Assembly: GCF_002954355.1 (NCBI RefSeq) | Contig: NZ_MQVV01000016.1 | Span: 124,001 to 188,000 of the forward strand | Reading direction: 5' to 3' | DNA: 64,000 nt | From: Nonlabens tegetincola | GTDB taxonomy: Bacteria > Bacteroidota > Bacteroidia > Flavobacteriales > Flavobacteriaceae | In this document: positions 1 through 9,870 of the stretch, piece after piece | Layout: every line of letters begins with the position of its first letter | Position numbering within the stretch: the stretch's first letter is position 1 | Translations under genes and position numbers: made by a program | The notes under the pieces: generated by a model | Seen by the model: the letters and a program-made list of their open reading frames with translations, nothing else | Told to the model about the DNA's origin: nothing | The model's database searches: none

Positions 1-446
1 TTGAATTTTACTCAGAAATAATGGGCTGGTATGTAATTATGCCACCATCAACAGTGAAAAAAGAGACTGACACGGCCATTGGTCAAATGTGTATTGATGT
101 GTTTGGTGAAGATTGGGAAAGTTTTGAAATCGCTCATTTATCTACATCTGACGGAATAGGAATTGAACTCTTTGCATTCCCTTTTGGTCAAAAAGAAGCA
201 CCAGAATTTAATCCTTTCAATACAGGATTATTTCATTTTTGTGTTCAAGATCCTGAGATTGAAAAATTAACTGAGCGTCTTGTGGATGCTGGAGGAAAAC
301 AACGTATGCCTATACGAGAATATTATCCTAATGAAAAACCGTATAAAATGGTTTATGTTGAGGATCCATTTGGAATTGTGTTTGAAATTTACACACATAG
401 TTACGAACTCACCTATTCCTCTGGAGCTTATCAAAATGAGGATTAA
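1..446 (+). CDS. VOC (glyoxalase/dioxygenase-like) protein, 5' truncated
   Basis: The reading frame is open from base 3, and the residues before the first internal Met read EFYSEI, the usual lead-in to a VOC beta-alpha-beta module, so the true start lies upstream of the window. The visible part has the glyoxalase-fold pattern: a GIGIELF strand, an HFCV strand carrying a possible metal-binding His, and a C-terminal VYVEDPFGIVFEIY strand with a metal-ligand Glu. The family includes glyoxalase I, fosfomycin-resistance proteins and extradiol dioxygenases; the substrate cannot be told from this fragment. Stop at 444-446. Confidence 0.75.
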   Translation, partial: EFYSEIMGWYVIMPPSTVKKETDTAIGQMCIDVFGEDWESFEIAHLSTSDGIGIELFAFPFGQKEAPEFNPFNTGLFHFCVQDPEIEKLTERLVDAGGKQRMPIREYYPNEKPYKMVYVEDPFGIVFEIYTHSYELTYSSGAYQNED

Positions 447-508
447 CCCCTTTTAAGACATTAGTTATAACGCCCAACAAAGTACCTTCATTTGGAATTT
501 GTGGAATT

Positions 509-892
509 TTAAACTGAACAAGTTTCGCAAATTCCTTGAAGTAGCACATCAGTCTTGTGTATAGTTCGACCTGAGATTTTAGGAATATTTACCGAGGCTT
601 CTTCTAGACAATCTACTTTACCACAATTCGTACATTGAAAATGAGGATGATCATGCACGTGTGAATCCTTATTACAATCCTGGCAAATAGCGTAACGCTT
701 GATCCCATCACGGTCTAAAAAAGAATGTACTAAGCCATCATCCTCTAGCCTTTCTAATGCACGATATACCGTAGTTTTGTTTACTTTTTCTTTTAAGCGA
801 TCAACTAATTCTACAGCTGCAATAGCTTGATTACTTTTCTTAAATTGATCAAGCAACAGTCCAATTGTCGATGTCTTTCGTTGTATGCCCAT
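509..892 (-). CDS. Fur-family metal-responsive transcriptional regulator
   Basis: 127 residues, slightly short for Fur/Zur/PerR. The N-terminal winged helix contains VNKTTVYRALERLEDDGLV, the family DNA-recognition region. The C-terminal half has a His-rich stretch (HVHDHPHFQC), a CTNCGKVDC zinc motif and a final CETC, so a structural Zn(Cys)4 site is likely. It is transcribed divergently from the MerC-like gene, with only 79 bp between starts, so it probably controls that gene in response to a metal, perhaps zinc. Whether it acts as Fur, Zur or PerR cannot be decided from sequence alone. Confidence 0.85.
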   Translation of the reverse strand: MGIQRKTSTIGLLLDQFKKSNQAIAAVELVDRLKEKVNKTTVYRALERLEDDGLVHSFLDRDGIKRYAICQDCNKDSHVHDHPHFQCTNCGKVDCLEEASVNIPKISGRTIHKTDVLLQGICETCSV

Positions 893-971
893 AATGCAAA
901 ATTATACTTTCATAGAGTTACTACCAACTTTACTTCTTACTTTTGCAACTGTGTTGCATTAAAATAAAAAA

Positions 972-1385
972 ATGAAAGTAAACTTATTAAAACCTGATGT
1001 ATATGGAGCTACAGCAAGCATTATGTGTATCATACACTGTGTCGCAACTCCTATTCTTTTTATCGCACATGCGCACACTCATGGCACGATTGATAATCAT
1101 AATCACGCCGCAGCACCTATCTGGTGGGATTATCTTGATTTTATATTTCTGTTTGTTTCCTTTATAGCTATCAAGCAAACCCTACAAAAAAGTTCTAGAA
1201 ACTGGATGAAGTACGTTTTATGGTCAACTTATAGTTTACTGTTTCTCTTAATTGTTAATGAGAAAATAGAAATTATAGCCTTGGCAGAATCTGTTACTTA
1301 TGGCGTTGCTATTGTGCTTGCAGGTTTACACCTATTTCATTTAAAGTATTGTCAATGTAATGATGAACAATGCTGCCTTCATTAA
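972..1385 (+). CDS. MerC-domain membrane protein
   Basis: 137 residues with about four hydrophobic helices. Near the N terminus SIMCIIHCVATPIL contains the Cys-x4-Cys metal pair in the first helix typical of MerC. It is followed by a His-rich loop (HAHTHGTIDNHNHAAA) and ends with a Cys-rich tail (CQCNDEQCC). Family members carry Hg(II) or other soft metals across the inner membrane. No mer operon is present, and the divergent Fur-family gene suggests a role in zinc or another metal. ATG start at 972. Confidence 0.75.
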   Translation: MKVNLLKPDVYGATASIMCIIHCVATPILFIAHAHTHGTIDNHNHAAAPIWWDYLDFIFLFVSFIAIKQTLQKSSRNWMKYVLWSTYSLLFLLIVNEKIEIIALAESVTYGVAIVLAGLHLFHLKYCQCNDEQCCLH

Positions 1386-1391
1386 TAATTG

Positions 1392-2894
1392 TTACATCCA
1401 ATTACGATTGCTTTTTATAACCGTATTATTTATATAATTCAGTAAGTGGTTGACAGCGTCTTTTTTAAAATACCTCAACCCATTACTGCCAGAGGCTGTA
1501 TGAAACTTAACATGCATTTCTTCACGCCTTCTTATAAAAATACTGTCCCATTTTTCAACTGCTTGCGCTTTAAATACAGGACTTATAGAAAAACTCTTGA
1601 ATAACCAGCCTTTTTTAAATCCTATAAAACCTTTATCTGTTACTATACCACTATTGCTACCATACATATAGCTCCAAAACACAATCACTACCGCTGGTAT
1701 AAGCATAGGTACCACCCAGTTATAATCTCCAAAATATGCTAGCGGAACCAACGTAGGAATCAAAGTAGCAAGCATGATATAACTCGCTAATCTCATATAT
1801 GAAAAACCATTACAGGGAATATCAATAGTAGCATCAACAACGCTATCCTTAAAAGCCGTTTCTTGTAGTATTTTAATGTGCTCTTTTTTACAGGCAGGAA
1901 TACTTACTTTAGACGCCTTATTAGCATCTGACTGAGCTTGATAAATATAGGCTGTAGAATAGCCTAACCACTGTCTTAAAGGGTTTGTTCTAAATTCAAG
2001 AGATTGAATTTTCTCAATAGGAACACGGATTTCTTGACGCTTGATTAATCCCATAGAAAGTTCAAGATGACTTTGATAAACTACAGCCTTAAAACCATAG
2101 TAATTACTAAAAACAGTTATTAAGCTTACCACTATGGAGAATACCAAGAATATCAATAAAAAACTAAATAGCATACCCAAACTAGCAAAACTCATTAGAT
2201 TTTCCCATTCCCAACCATCTAAATAATCTCCGAAAAACTGCTTAATTACGTCCTGAAATTTAAAATAACTTCCTACTACAAGACCTATTGCCACGCCACC
2301 ACTGCGCAAGTGGTTTTGGGTCATACCTACTTTGAAAAGATCTAAGAAACTTAATTTTAGCAAGGTAGATGAAACCTCGTTGGAAGTAGGATTTACTGTT
2401 TTCTTTTCTGGTTCTGTAACTTCAGTTTTCTCCTGCTCTTCCCTTTGGTTACTTATGTCGAGTAGAGCTTGTTTAAGAGAAAGCGCTGCCGACTCGTCCA
2501 GTGCTTTAATCTCCAGTTCTTTCTCCTTGGAACCAGCTGTTTCTATTTGTACACTGTATACCTTAAGTATACGTTGTAGCAAATTTTGCTCTAGATTTAC
2601 AGATTGAATACGTTCTAGCGGAACCGCTTTTTTTTCCTTAAATAACCATCCTTTATTCAGTATAAATTCATCTTGTTCAATGTGAAATTTGAAAAACAAG
2701 TATTGAATTACTGGTCCTATTAAGCTGGTAGCCGCAACAAAAAGTACTAATCCTGTAAAAGCAAGCCCTTCAAGAAATCCTCGCATCCCAAAAGCTGCAA
2801 AAACGAAAAAGAATATAAAACCCCTTAAGCTCTTAAAGGCATACAGAGCAATAACTTTTTTGCTTTGTCGCTGTGGAGTTGATAAATCAAACAT
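1392..2894 (-). CDS. PH-domain membrane protein (YdbT-like, bPH_2 repeats)
   Basis: 500 residues. Pairs of hydrophobic helices alternate with bacterial PH (DUF304) modules. Each module carries the family signature: VPLERIQSVNLEQNLLQR near residues 92-109, then VPIEKIQSLEFRTNPLRQW near 295-313, with a third degenerate copy at the C terminus. This is the long partner of the common two-gene YdbS/YdbT-type unit; the short partner lies immediately upstream and overlaps it by 8 bp, so they are translationally coupled. The cellular role of the family is poorly defined (envelope-associated). Confidence 0.8.
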   Translation of the reverse strand: MFDLSTPQRQSKKVIALYAFKSLRGFIFFFVFAAFGMRGFLEGLAFTGLVLFVAATSLIGPVIQYLFFKFHIEQDEFILNKGWLFKEKKAVPLERIQSVNLEQNLLQRILKVYSVQIETAGSKEKELEIKALDESAALSLKQALLDISNQREEQEKTEVTEPEKKTVNPTSNEVSSTLLKLSFLDLFKVGMTQNHLRSGGVAIGLVVGSYFKFQDVIKQFFGDYLDGWEWENLMSFASLGMLFSFLLIFLVFSIVVSLITVFSNYYGFKAVVYQSHLELSMGLIKRQEIRVPIEKIQSLEFRTNPLRQWLGYSTAYIYQAQSDANKASKVSIPACKKEHIKILQETAFKDSVVDATIDIPCNGFSYMRLASYIMLATLIPTLVPLAYFGDYNWVVPMLIPAVVIVFWSYMYGSNSGIVTDKGFIGFKKGWLFKSFSISPVFKAQAVEKWDSIFIRRREEMHVKFHTASGSNGLRYFKKDAVNHLLNYINNTVIKSNRNWM

Positions 2895-3399
2895 GTGTGC
2901 TCGTTTTTCCTGCTACAAATGATTTTAAATTTTGAGCATCTTTAGGATCGAGACCGCTTATGGATAAATCACTAGAAGAACCTCCAGCGGTATAAATCTC
3001 TAGCTCACAAAGATTAAAGAGTCTGTCTATAGGTCCATGATTGATTTCAGTATGTTGAATGCGATTGAAGGGTACTGTGATTTGATGGTGAAAGATCCAT
3101 CCTTTGCGATACGTTATATCGTGTTCTCTTAAAGTATAACCTCGAACAAAATATTCCTTATAATTCACAAATAATGAAAACAAAAGTATAAAAGCCCATA
3201 GACCCAATCCACTCCAGCCCAACCAAGGAAACTCTGAAAAATTATAAAACAAAAAGCCTACCGCTATAGCAAGTGGTATCATGTATAAGGTGTTGGCTAT
3301 GAGTTTTTTATTTAAAAAACGCTTAGGATGTTTCTCAAATGAAAAGCTTTCAATGTCCGGTAGTGAATGGGTAAGAATTTGCTCGTTTGTCATTATCAA
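2887..3399 (-). CDS. PH-domain membrane protein (YdbS-like)
   Basis: 170 residues: a short cytosolic N terminus, two membrane helices (around 40-80), then one bPH_2 domain with the signature VPFNRIQHTEINHGPIDRLF and ELEIYTAGGSSSDLSISGL. First gene of a two-gene operon, its 3' end overlapping the start of the longer PH-domain gene. The pair presumably forms one membrane complex. Confidence 0.8.
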   Translation of the reverse strand: MIMTNEQILTHSLPDIESFSFEKHPKRFLNKKLIANTLYMIPLAIAVGFLFYNFSEFPWLGWSGLGLWAFILLFSLFVNYKEYFVRGYTLREHDITYRKGWIFHHQITVPFNRIQHTEINHGPIDRLFNLCELEIYTAGGSSSDLSISGLDPKDAQNLKSFVAGKTSTHV

Positions 3400-3427
3400 C
3401 TATTAGACTCATAAAGTTAATAGCTGT

Positions 3428-3447
3428 TACGCTTTCGCGAAAGCGTA
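3428..3447. repeat. Genomic palindrome TACGCTTTCGCGAAAGCGTA
   Basis: Perfect 20-bp palindrome between the convergent sides of the PH-protein operon and sdaA. The same sequence recurs at 11301 and 62644, and its 16-bp core at 60791 and inside four cassettes. Confidence 0.85.
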
Positions 3448-3472
3448 ATAAAGAAAATATTAAAAATACTAA

Positions 3473-4897
3473 TTAACAATCGCTCAAACTCACATTAACT
3501 GCAAGTCCGCCTTCACTAGTTTCTTTGTATTTGGAATTCATATCTTGAGCCGTTTGCCACATGGTATTAATAACCTTATCCAAAGGTACTTTGGCATGCG
3601 AGGCGTCGGCGTCGAGAGCTAGTTCACAAGCATTTATAGCCTTAATTGCTCCCATAGCGTTGCGCTCTATACAAGGTACTTGAACCAATCCTGCAATAGG
3701 ATCACAGGTAAGTCCTAGGTGGTGTTCCATCGCAATTTCCGCAGCCATAAGAACTTGGTCTGGTTTGCCGCCCATAAGTTCTGTTAATCCAGCAGCTGCC
3801 ATTGCGCTACTTACACCAATTTCTGCCTGGCAACCACCCATTGCAGCACTTATGGTCGCTCCTTTTTTAAATAAAGCTCCTACCTCACCAGCTACCAGTA
3901 AAAACTTCTTGATGTCCTCAAAGTTTGCGTCGTGGTTTTCAATTACCATATAATACATGATTACAGATGGAATAACACCAGCACTACCGTTAGTAGGAGC
4001 TGTTACCACACGGCCCAAGGATGCATTTACTTCATTAACCGCAAGCGCAAAACAGGATACCCATTTTAAAATTTCTCTAAACTTCACTTCGGTATCACGT
4101 ATGGCTTCAATCCACTCTTCTTTATTAGAATAGGGTTTACCCTTTTGAAGCTTTAGGTGGTTGTCATAAGCGCGACGTCTTACGTTTAATCCACCTGGTA
4201 AAGTTCCCTCGGTATGGCAACCTGTATACATACTATCGAGCATGACGTCCCAAACAGCTTTGAACTCTTTATTGATTTCTTCATCACTGCGCATGTATCG
4301 TTCGTTTTCTAGAACGACTTCGCTTATTGCCATGCCGTCTCGATGGCAATAGTTTAATAATTCTGTTGCTGTTTGTACCGGTCTAGGAAAACAACTGAAG
4401 GTCACTTTTTTCTTTTGCGCTCGCTTGCGTTCTTTTTGAACTACAAATCCGCCTCCTATACTATAAAAATGCTCTGTTCTAGATTTACCGTCTTTGTAAA
4501 AGGCTTTAAATCTTAATCCATTAGGATGATAAGGTAAAAATTTACGGTGGAAGGTTATGGCATCAACTGGATCAAACTCAAATTGAATACCGTCATTTAA
4601 TTTGATACATTTTTCACTACTTAAAGCTGCTACATCGTGCGGAATTTGAGCAATATCACAAGTCACAGGATCTTTATCCATCAATCCCATCATCACTGCA
4701 ATGTCGGTGGCATGACCGCGACCGGTCAAGGATAAGCTACCATAAAGATCCACTTGAATGCGTTGTACTTGCTTTAATTTATTCACTTTACGTAATTTCT
4801 CAAGAAACCTATTGGCTGCACGCCATGGTCCTAAAGTATGTGAACTAGAAGGTCCTACTCCTATTTTAAGCATGTCAAAAACGCTGATTGCTTCCAT
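3473..4897 (-). CDS. sdaA: L-serine ammonia-lyase, iron-sulfur, single chain
   Basis: Deaminates L-serine to pyruvate and ammonia using a [4Fe-4S] cluster. About 474 residues from the Met of [13 protein letters not shown]; a longer frame begins nine codons upstream but MEAISVF fits the family start. Visible motifs: [12 protein letters not shown] near the N terminus (substrate-binding loop of the beta domain), [12 protein letters not shown], and the cluster-region cysteines in [22 protein letters not shown], with a further Cys near the C terminus. Alpha and beta domains are fused as in E. coli SdaA. Monocistronic; faces away from dnaK. Confidence 0.95.
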   Translation of the reverse strand: MEAISVFDMLKIGVGPSSSHTLGPWRAANRFLEKLRKVNKLKQVQRIQVDLYGSLSLTGRGHATDIAVMMGLMDKDPVTCDIAQIPHDVAALSSEKCIKLNDGIQFEFDPVDAITFHRKFLPYHPNGLRFKAFYKDGKSRTEHFYSIGGGFVVQKERKRAQKKKVTFSCFPRPVQTATELLNYCHRDGMAISEVVLENERYMRSDEEINKEFKAVWDVMLDSMYTGCHTEGTLPGGLNVRRRAYDNHLKLQKGKPYSNKEEWIEAIRDTEVKFREILKWVSCFALAVNEVNASLGRVVTAPTNGSAGVIPSVIMYYMVIENHDANFEDIKKFLLVAGEVGALFKKGATISAAMGGCQAEIGVSSAMAAAGLTELMGGKPDQVLMAAEIAMEHHLGLTCDPIAGLVQVPCIERNAMGAIKAINACELALDADASHAKVPLDKVINTMWQTAQDMNSKYKETSEGGLAVNVSLSDC

Positions 4898-5117
4898 GTT
4901 ATTTCTTTTTCTTTCGAAATTCAAATATACTTTTATCCTTTGTCATAGCCGAAAAATTGTAGCATTATCCAACCCTAGTTTTAGTAATTGTAATAGTGGT
5001 TTAAAAGTGTTATTCGGTATATGGGCAAATGTTCACAAGTAGAACTCTTGTATACAGATATGTAATTGTTCACTGTCAGCTTTTCTGTAATTATGACATC
5101 CTGTCACTGGCATTTGC

Positions 5118-5134
5118 TTGGCACAAACATTGAC
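5118..5134 (+). promoter_or_regulatory. Possible sigma-54-like promoter upstream of dnaK
   Basis: TTGGCAC (5118-5124), five bases, then TTGAC (5130-5134) resembles the -24/-12 TGGCAC-N5-TTGC pattern with one mismatch at the conserved GC. TGTCA/TGACA half-sites lie just upstream at about 5075-5107. It lies about 45 bp before the dnaK ATG. Suggestive only. Confidence 0.35.
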
Positions 5135-5178
5135 TTATGCAGAGTGTAAAAATTTGAATAAAACTTAAAATTGATATA

Positions 5179-7083
5179 ATGAGTAAAATAATAGGAATCG
5201 ATTTAGGTACTACAAACAGCTGTGTTTCGGTAATGGAAGGAAGCGAGCCTACTGTAATACCTAATGCAGAAGGAAAACGCACAACACCATCTGTAATTGC
5301 GTTTGTAGAAGGTGGTGAAATTAAAGTGGGTGATCCTGCAAAAAGACAAGCAGTAACTAACCCAGAAAAAACCATCTACTCTATCAAAAGATTCATGGGT
5401 AACAAATACTCTGAATCTCAAAGAGAAGCTGATCGCGTACCTTACAACGTGGTAAAAGGTGACAACGACACACCACGTGTTGATATAGATGGAAGATTGT
5501 ACACTCCACAAGAATTGAGTGCTATGATCCTACAGAAAATGAAAAAAACAGCCGAAGATTACTTAGGTACTGAAGTAACAGGAGCTGTAATTACTGTACC
5601 AGCTTATTTTAACGACTCACAACGTCAGGCGACTAAGGAAGCTGGTGAAATCGCAGGTCTTAAAGTAGAGCGTATTATCAACGAGCCTACTGCTGCTGCA
5701 CTTGCATACGGTCTAGATAAAAAAGATACAGATCAAAAAATCGTTGTATTTGACTTTGGTGGTGGTACTCACGATGTTTCTATTCTTGAATTAGGAGATG
5801 GCGTGTTTGAAGTATTATCGACTGATGGTGATACACACCTAGGTGGTGATGATGTAGATGAAGCAATCATCAACTGGCTAGCTGATGAATTCCAAGCAGC
5901 TGAGCAAATGGACTTACGTAAAGATCCAATGGCGTTACAACGTCTTAAAGAGGCTGCAGAAAAAGCTAAAATTGAACTTTCATCAAGTGCTCAAACTGAA
6001 ATTAACTTACCTTATGTAACTGCTACCGCTAGCGGTCCTAAACACTTGGTAAAAACGCTTACAAGATCAAAATTTGAGCAATTAATTGATGATTTAGTAA
6101 AGCGTACTATTGAACCATGTAAAACTGCTCTTAAAGCAGCAGATCTTTCTACTGGTGATATTGATGAAATCATTCTTGTAGGTGGATCTACTCGTATCCC
6201 AGCAGTACAAGAAGCAGTTGAAAAATTCTTCGATAAAAAGCCTTCTAAAGGTGTAAACCCTGATGAAGTTGTAGCAATTGGTGCTGCTATTCAAGGTGGT
6301 GTACTTACAGGTGATGTTAAGGATGTATTACTTCTAGATGTAACTCCTCTTTCTCTAGGTATTGAAACTATGGGTGGCGTTATGACTAAACTTATCGATG
6401 CTAATACAACTATTCCTACTAAAAAGTCACAAGTATTCTCTACGGCAGCTGATAACCAGCCTAGTGTAGAAATTCACGTACTTCAAGGTGAGCGTTCTAT
6501 GGCTACGGATAACAAGACCATTGGTCGTTTTCACTTAGATGGTATTCCACCAGCACGTCGTGGTACACCGCAAATTGAAGTGACTTTTGATATTGATGCC
6601 AACGGTATTATTAAAGTAAGCGCCGAGGATAAAGCTACTGGTAAGAAACAAGACATTCGTATCGAAGCGTCATCGGGTCTTACTGAAGAGGAAATCCAAA
6701 AAATGAAGCAAGAAGCTGAAGCTAATGCTGAAGCTGATAAGCAAGCTAAAGAAAAAGCCGATAAATTAAATCAAGCAGACCAGTTGATTTTCCAAACTGA
6801 AAAGCAATTAGAAGAATTTGGTGATAAACTAGGTGATGATAAGAAAAAGCCAATTGAAGAAGCTCTTGAAGAGTTGAAGAAAGCTTATGAAACTAAGGAT
6901 ATCGCACAAATTGATCCTGCTCTTGAGAAAATGAATACTGTATGGACTGCAGCTAGTGAAGAAATGTATAAAGCTCAAGCCGAGGCTCAAGGTGGTCAAC
7001 CTGGTCCTGATGCTGGTGCTCAACAACAAGCTGGTGACGATACAAGTGATGTAGAAGATGTTGACTTTGAAGAAGTAAAGTAA
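5179..7083 (+). CDS. dnaK: Molecular chaperone DnaK (Hsp70)
   Basis: 634 residues, full length. N-terminal actin-like ATPase begins [18 protein letters not shown] (phosphate-1 loop); phosphate-2 region is [17 protein letters not shown]; adenosine motif is [13 protein letters not shown]. The interdomain linker [15 protein letters not shown] leads into the peptide-binding beta domain, then the helical lid and the C-terminal [11 protein letters not shown] tail that recruits co-chaperones. No dnaJ or grpE is next to it, as is common in this phylum. ATG start with no obvious Shine-Dalgarno. Followed by a strong terminator. Confidence 0.99.
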   Translation: MSKIIGIDLGTTNSCVSVMEGSEPTVIPNAEGKRTTPSVIAFVEGGEIKVGDPAKRQAVTNPEKTIYSIKRFMGNKYSESQREADRVPYNVVKGDNDTPRVDIDGRLYTPQELSAMILQKMKKTAEDYLGTEVTGAVITVPAYFNDSQRQATKEAGEIAGLKVERIINEPTAAALAYGLDKKDTDQKIVVFDFGGGTHDVSILELGDGVFEVLSTDGDTHLGGDDVDEAIINWLADEFQAAEQMDLRKDPMALQRLKEAAEKAKIELSSSAQTEINLPYVTATASGPKHLVKTLTRSKFEQLIDDLVKRTIEPCKTALKAADLSTGDIDEIILVGGSTRIPAVQEAVEKFFDKKPSKGVNPDEVVAIGAAIQGGVLTGDVKDVLLLDVTPLSLGIETMGGVMTKLIDANTTIPTKKSQVFSTAADNQPSVEIHVLQGERSMATDNKTIGRFHLDGIPPARRGTPQIEVTFDIDANGIIKVSAEDKATGKKQDIRIEASSGLTEEEIQKMKQEAEANAEADKQAKEKADKLNQADQLIFQTEKQLEEFGDKLGDDKKKPIEEALEELKKAYETKDIAQIDPALEKMNTVWTAASEEMYKAQAEAQGGQPGPDAGAQQQAGDDTSDVEDVDFEEVK

Positions 7084-7147
7084 ACTCATAAATAAATCAC
7101 GAGTTTGGTTGTAGTTTCTTTATTTGAACTACGATATAATACAAGAA

Positions 7148-7177
7148 AGGCCTTGATTAAGTTCAAGGCCTTTTTTT
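7148..7177 (+). terminator. Rho-independent terminator after dnaK
   Basis: GGCCTTGA and TTCAAGGCC arms around a 5-6 base loop, followed by seven Ts at 7171-7177. Confidence 0.9.
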
Positions 7178-7279
7178 ATTACTTCTGAATTATAAAACAC
7201 ACTTAAAATTACTACTTACTGGTAGGATTTAACAAATCGCTAATATGTCAAAACACGAAATATATCTACCTTATGAATT

Positions 7280-9016
7280 ATGTTAAAATCAGCTTTTCAC
7301 AGGTTTTTACTTTTTGGTTTATTGGTATTTTCTATCCTAGGAAACAGTCAGGAAAAAGAAGCTGATCCAACTCGTGATTTTCCTAAATTATCCGATACCA
7401 TATCTGAAGCAGGCACCTACCAATCAAATCCTATTGGAGCGTATAACGAGGCTTTTTACATTGTTAATAGACTAAATGAAAACATTGGGTTACCACCTAA
7501 TCATTTAAACTTTCAAACACCACAGGCAACGCTTGAACAATTTATCTCTAGCTGTAGAAACAACAACTTTGAAGAAGCCGGCTATGCCCTTAACTTAAAT
7601 CTTTTTCCCAAGGAAGTAACTAAAAAAGAGGCGGCAATTCTCGCAGAAAAATTTTATTTCGTACTTAATCAACGAGTCAAAATTGATTGGAACAACATAT
7701 CAGATAGACCCGATGGACAAATTGATATAACTACTTCAACAAACGGAGCTATTGCTGGAAACCCTAGACGAAGTGTGGTTTTTGGAGAAGTAGATTTAAA
7801 CAACCGCGATGTAGTCCTGCGCTTACAACGTGTTAAATTAGACGATTATGGTGCTTTTTGGATGATAGCATCCAATACGGTAGAAAATATTGAACCCTTG
7901 TATGAGGAGTATGGTCCTAGAAAACTTGATCGTATCATGCCTCAATGGGCCAGAGTTTCATTTCTAGGTTTTCCTGTTTGGAAATTTGTAGCGACCATTC
8001 TCCTTTTCTTTATGGCATATGCTGTAGGAAGAGTTTTTAGTTATGTAACAAGAAGGTTGTTACTTAAGTCAGACAGAGCTTGGTTAAGAACAACAGCTAA
8101 TAAGTTGGCCAAACCAGCAGGAATAGCCCTAAGCATGCTATTCTTTTATATCATACTTAATAAACTCATTTCATTTTCTGGGCCCTATTCTAGTACTATT
8201 TATGCAATCCTTTTGGTCTTGGTAATTGCTTCCATTGCCTGGTTGCTCATGAGTTTTATTAATGCTGTAATGACCTACATTGCCGAACATAAAATAGGCG
8301 ATTCATCTATAGAGGAAAACACACAAGCTCGTATGATGATGACTTACATTTCGGTAGCGCGACGATTATTGACCATCATTATCATCTTTGTAGCTATTTC
8401 GGTGGTATTATCACAGTTTAGATCTTTAGAAAAATTAGGTATTTCCTTACTGGCGTCTGCTGGTTTGATTACCATAATATTAGGTGTAGCAGCACAAAAC
8501 ACCTTAGGAAATATCATAGCAGGAATACAAATAGCACTTACAAGACCGTGCAAAATTGGTGACACTTTGTATATAGGTGACGAATGGTGTTATGTAGAGG
8601 ACATACGCTTTACCTACATGGTTACACGTACCTGGGACAGTCGTAGGCTTATTATTCCTCTTAAAGATATTATCTCAAAACCATTCCAAAATTGGTCCAT
8701 GACCAATGCTCACCGTTTACAGCCCATTGTTGTTTATGCCGATTATAATACCGACGTACAGCTAGTACGTGAAAAGTTCTCTGAATTATTAAAACAAGAA
8801 GAAGAGTATGATGAAGAACATCCACCTGTTGTTCAAGTTACCGAAGTAACTGAAAAAGCAATAGCCATAAGAGCGCTTTGCAGTGCTCAGGATGCTAATT
8901 CGGCATGGGAATTACACTGTAAGTTAAGGGAAGAACTAGTGAAATTTATAGCTCAATTAAACGATGGGAAACACTTGTCCAAAGAGCGCATCTTGATTCA
9001 AAAGGAACCTACCTAA
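7280..9016 (+). CDS. MscS-family mechanosensitive ion channel with periplasmic N-terminal domain
   Basis: 578 residues. A signal peptide (about 1-23, ending LGNSQ) precedes an extracytoplasmic region of roughly 210 residues, then about five membrane helices starting near FPVWKFVATILLFF. The pore helix and beta-domain junction are clear: GLITIILGVAAQNTLGNIIAGIQIA, followed by KIGDTLYIGDEWCYVEDI. The C-terminal cytosolic vestibule follows. Such channels release solutes on hypo-osmotic shock. Single gene, no partner nearby. Confidence 0.9.
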   Translation: MLKSAFHRFLLFGLLVFSILGNSQEKEADPTRDFPKLSDTISEAGTYQSNPIGAYNEAFYIVNRLNENIGLPPNHLNFQTPQATLEQFISSCRNNNFEEAGYALNLNLFPKEVTKKEAAILAEKFYFVLNQRVKIDWNNISDRPDGQIDITTSTNGAIAGNPRRSVVFGEVDLNNRDVVLRLQRVKLDDYGAFWMIASNTVENIEPLYEEYGPRKLDRIMPQWARVSFLGFPVWKFVATILLFFMAYAVGRVFSYVTRRLLLKSDRAWLRTTANKLAKPAGIALSMLFFYIILNKLISFSGPYSSTIYAILLVLVIASIAWLLMSFINAVMTYIAEHKIGDSSIEENTQARMMMTYISVARRLLTIIIIFVAISVVLSQFRSLEKLGISLLASAGLITIILGVAAQNTLGNIIAGIQIALTRPCKIGDTLYIGDEWCYVEDIRFTYMVTRTWDSRRLIIPLKDIISKPFQNWSMTNAHRLQPIVVYADYNTDVQLVREKFSELLKQEEEYDEEHPPVVQVTEVTEKAIAIRALCSAQDANSAWELHCKLREELVKFIAQLNDGKHLSKERILIQKEPT

Positions 9017-9171
9017 TGGAAATACTGCAAGTGAAATTAGGTCATTATCCCTAATAAAGGTAATTTAAGTAGCGATGGAATTATCACCACAATACCACGC
9101 TGAACAACTTCTTGTAATAACTTAATAACAAATCGTAAATCAAGGTAGATACCTTCTTATCTTTATCCTTT

Positions 9172-9864
9172 ATGAGTAGAAAGAATATTGAACACCGCAT
9201 TTTACACGAGGACAACCATTTAATTGCGGTCAACAAAGAATCTGGTGAACTAGTTCAAGGTGATAAAACCGGTGATCCTATTCTACCCGATGCTATTAAA
9301 AAATATATAGCTCACAAATACGATAAACCAGGTGCTGTTTATTTGGGTGTGACACACAGGCTAGATCGACCTACTAGCGGTGTTGTAGTTTTTGCACGTA
9401 CTTCAAAAGCGTTACCGCGCATGAACAAATTATTTGCCGATCATAAAACTGAAAAAATCTATTGGGCACTTGTAGAAGGAACGCCAAAATCTAAAGAAGA
9501 ACGGCTCGTTCATTACCTAGTGCGCAATACCAAACAAAATAAAAGTTATGCTCACGATCATGAAGTGCCGGATTCAAAAAAGGCAGTACTCACCTATAAA
9601 ATCATTAAACAGTTAGAACGTTATACACTGTTAGAAATAACGCTAGAAACTGGTAGGCATCACCAGATAAGATGTCAATTAAGCAAAATAGGTCACGTTA
9701 TAAAAGGTGATCTTAAATACGGTGCACGCAGGTCTAATAAGGATGGCAGTATACACTTGCATGCCAGACAACTGTCGTTTATTCATCCTGTTAAGAAAGA
9801 ACCGGTTACAATCGTGGCACCAGTACCCGATCATGATAATTTGTGGCTTGCTGCAAGTAAATAA
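9172..9864 (+). CDS. RluA-family pseudouridine synthase
   Basis: 230 residues. The catalytic motif HRLDRPTSGVVVFA (Asp near residue 66) is that of RluA-type synthases, and LETGRHHQIRCQL is the conserved RNA-binding segment. There is no N-terminal S4 domain. It isomerises uridine to pseudouridine in rRNA or tRNA; which site is not readable from sequence. The gap to the following aldehyde dehydrogenase is 6 bp, so the two are probably co-transcribed. Confidence 0.9.
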   Translation: MSRKNIEHRILHEDNHLIAVNKESGELVQGDKTGDPILPDAIKKYIAHKYDKPGAVYLGVTHRLDRPTSGVVVFARTSKALPRMNKLFADHKTEKIYWALVEGTPKSKEERLVHYLVRNTKQNKSYAHDHEVPDSKKAVLTYKIIKQLERYTLLEITLETGRHHQIRCQLSKIGHVIKGDLKYGARRSNKDGSIHLHARQLSFIHPVKKEPVTIVAPVPDHDNLWLAASK

Positions 9865-9870
9865 TTACCT

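Noticed and set aside
5091-5511. Minus-strand frames over the dnaK start
   Set aside because: Shadows of dnaK, which is certain.
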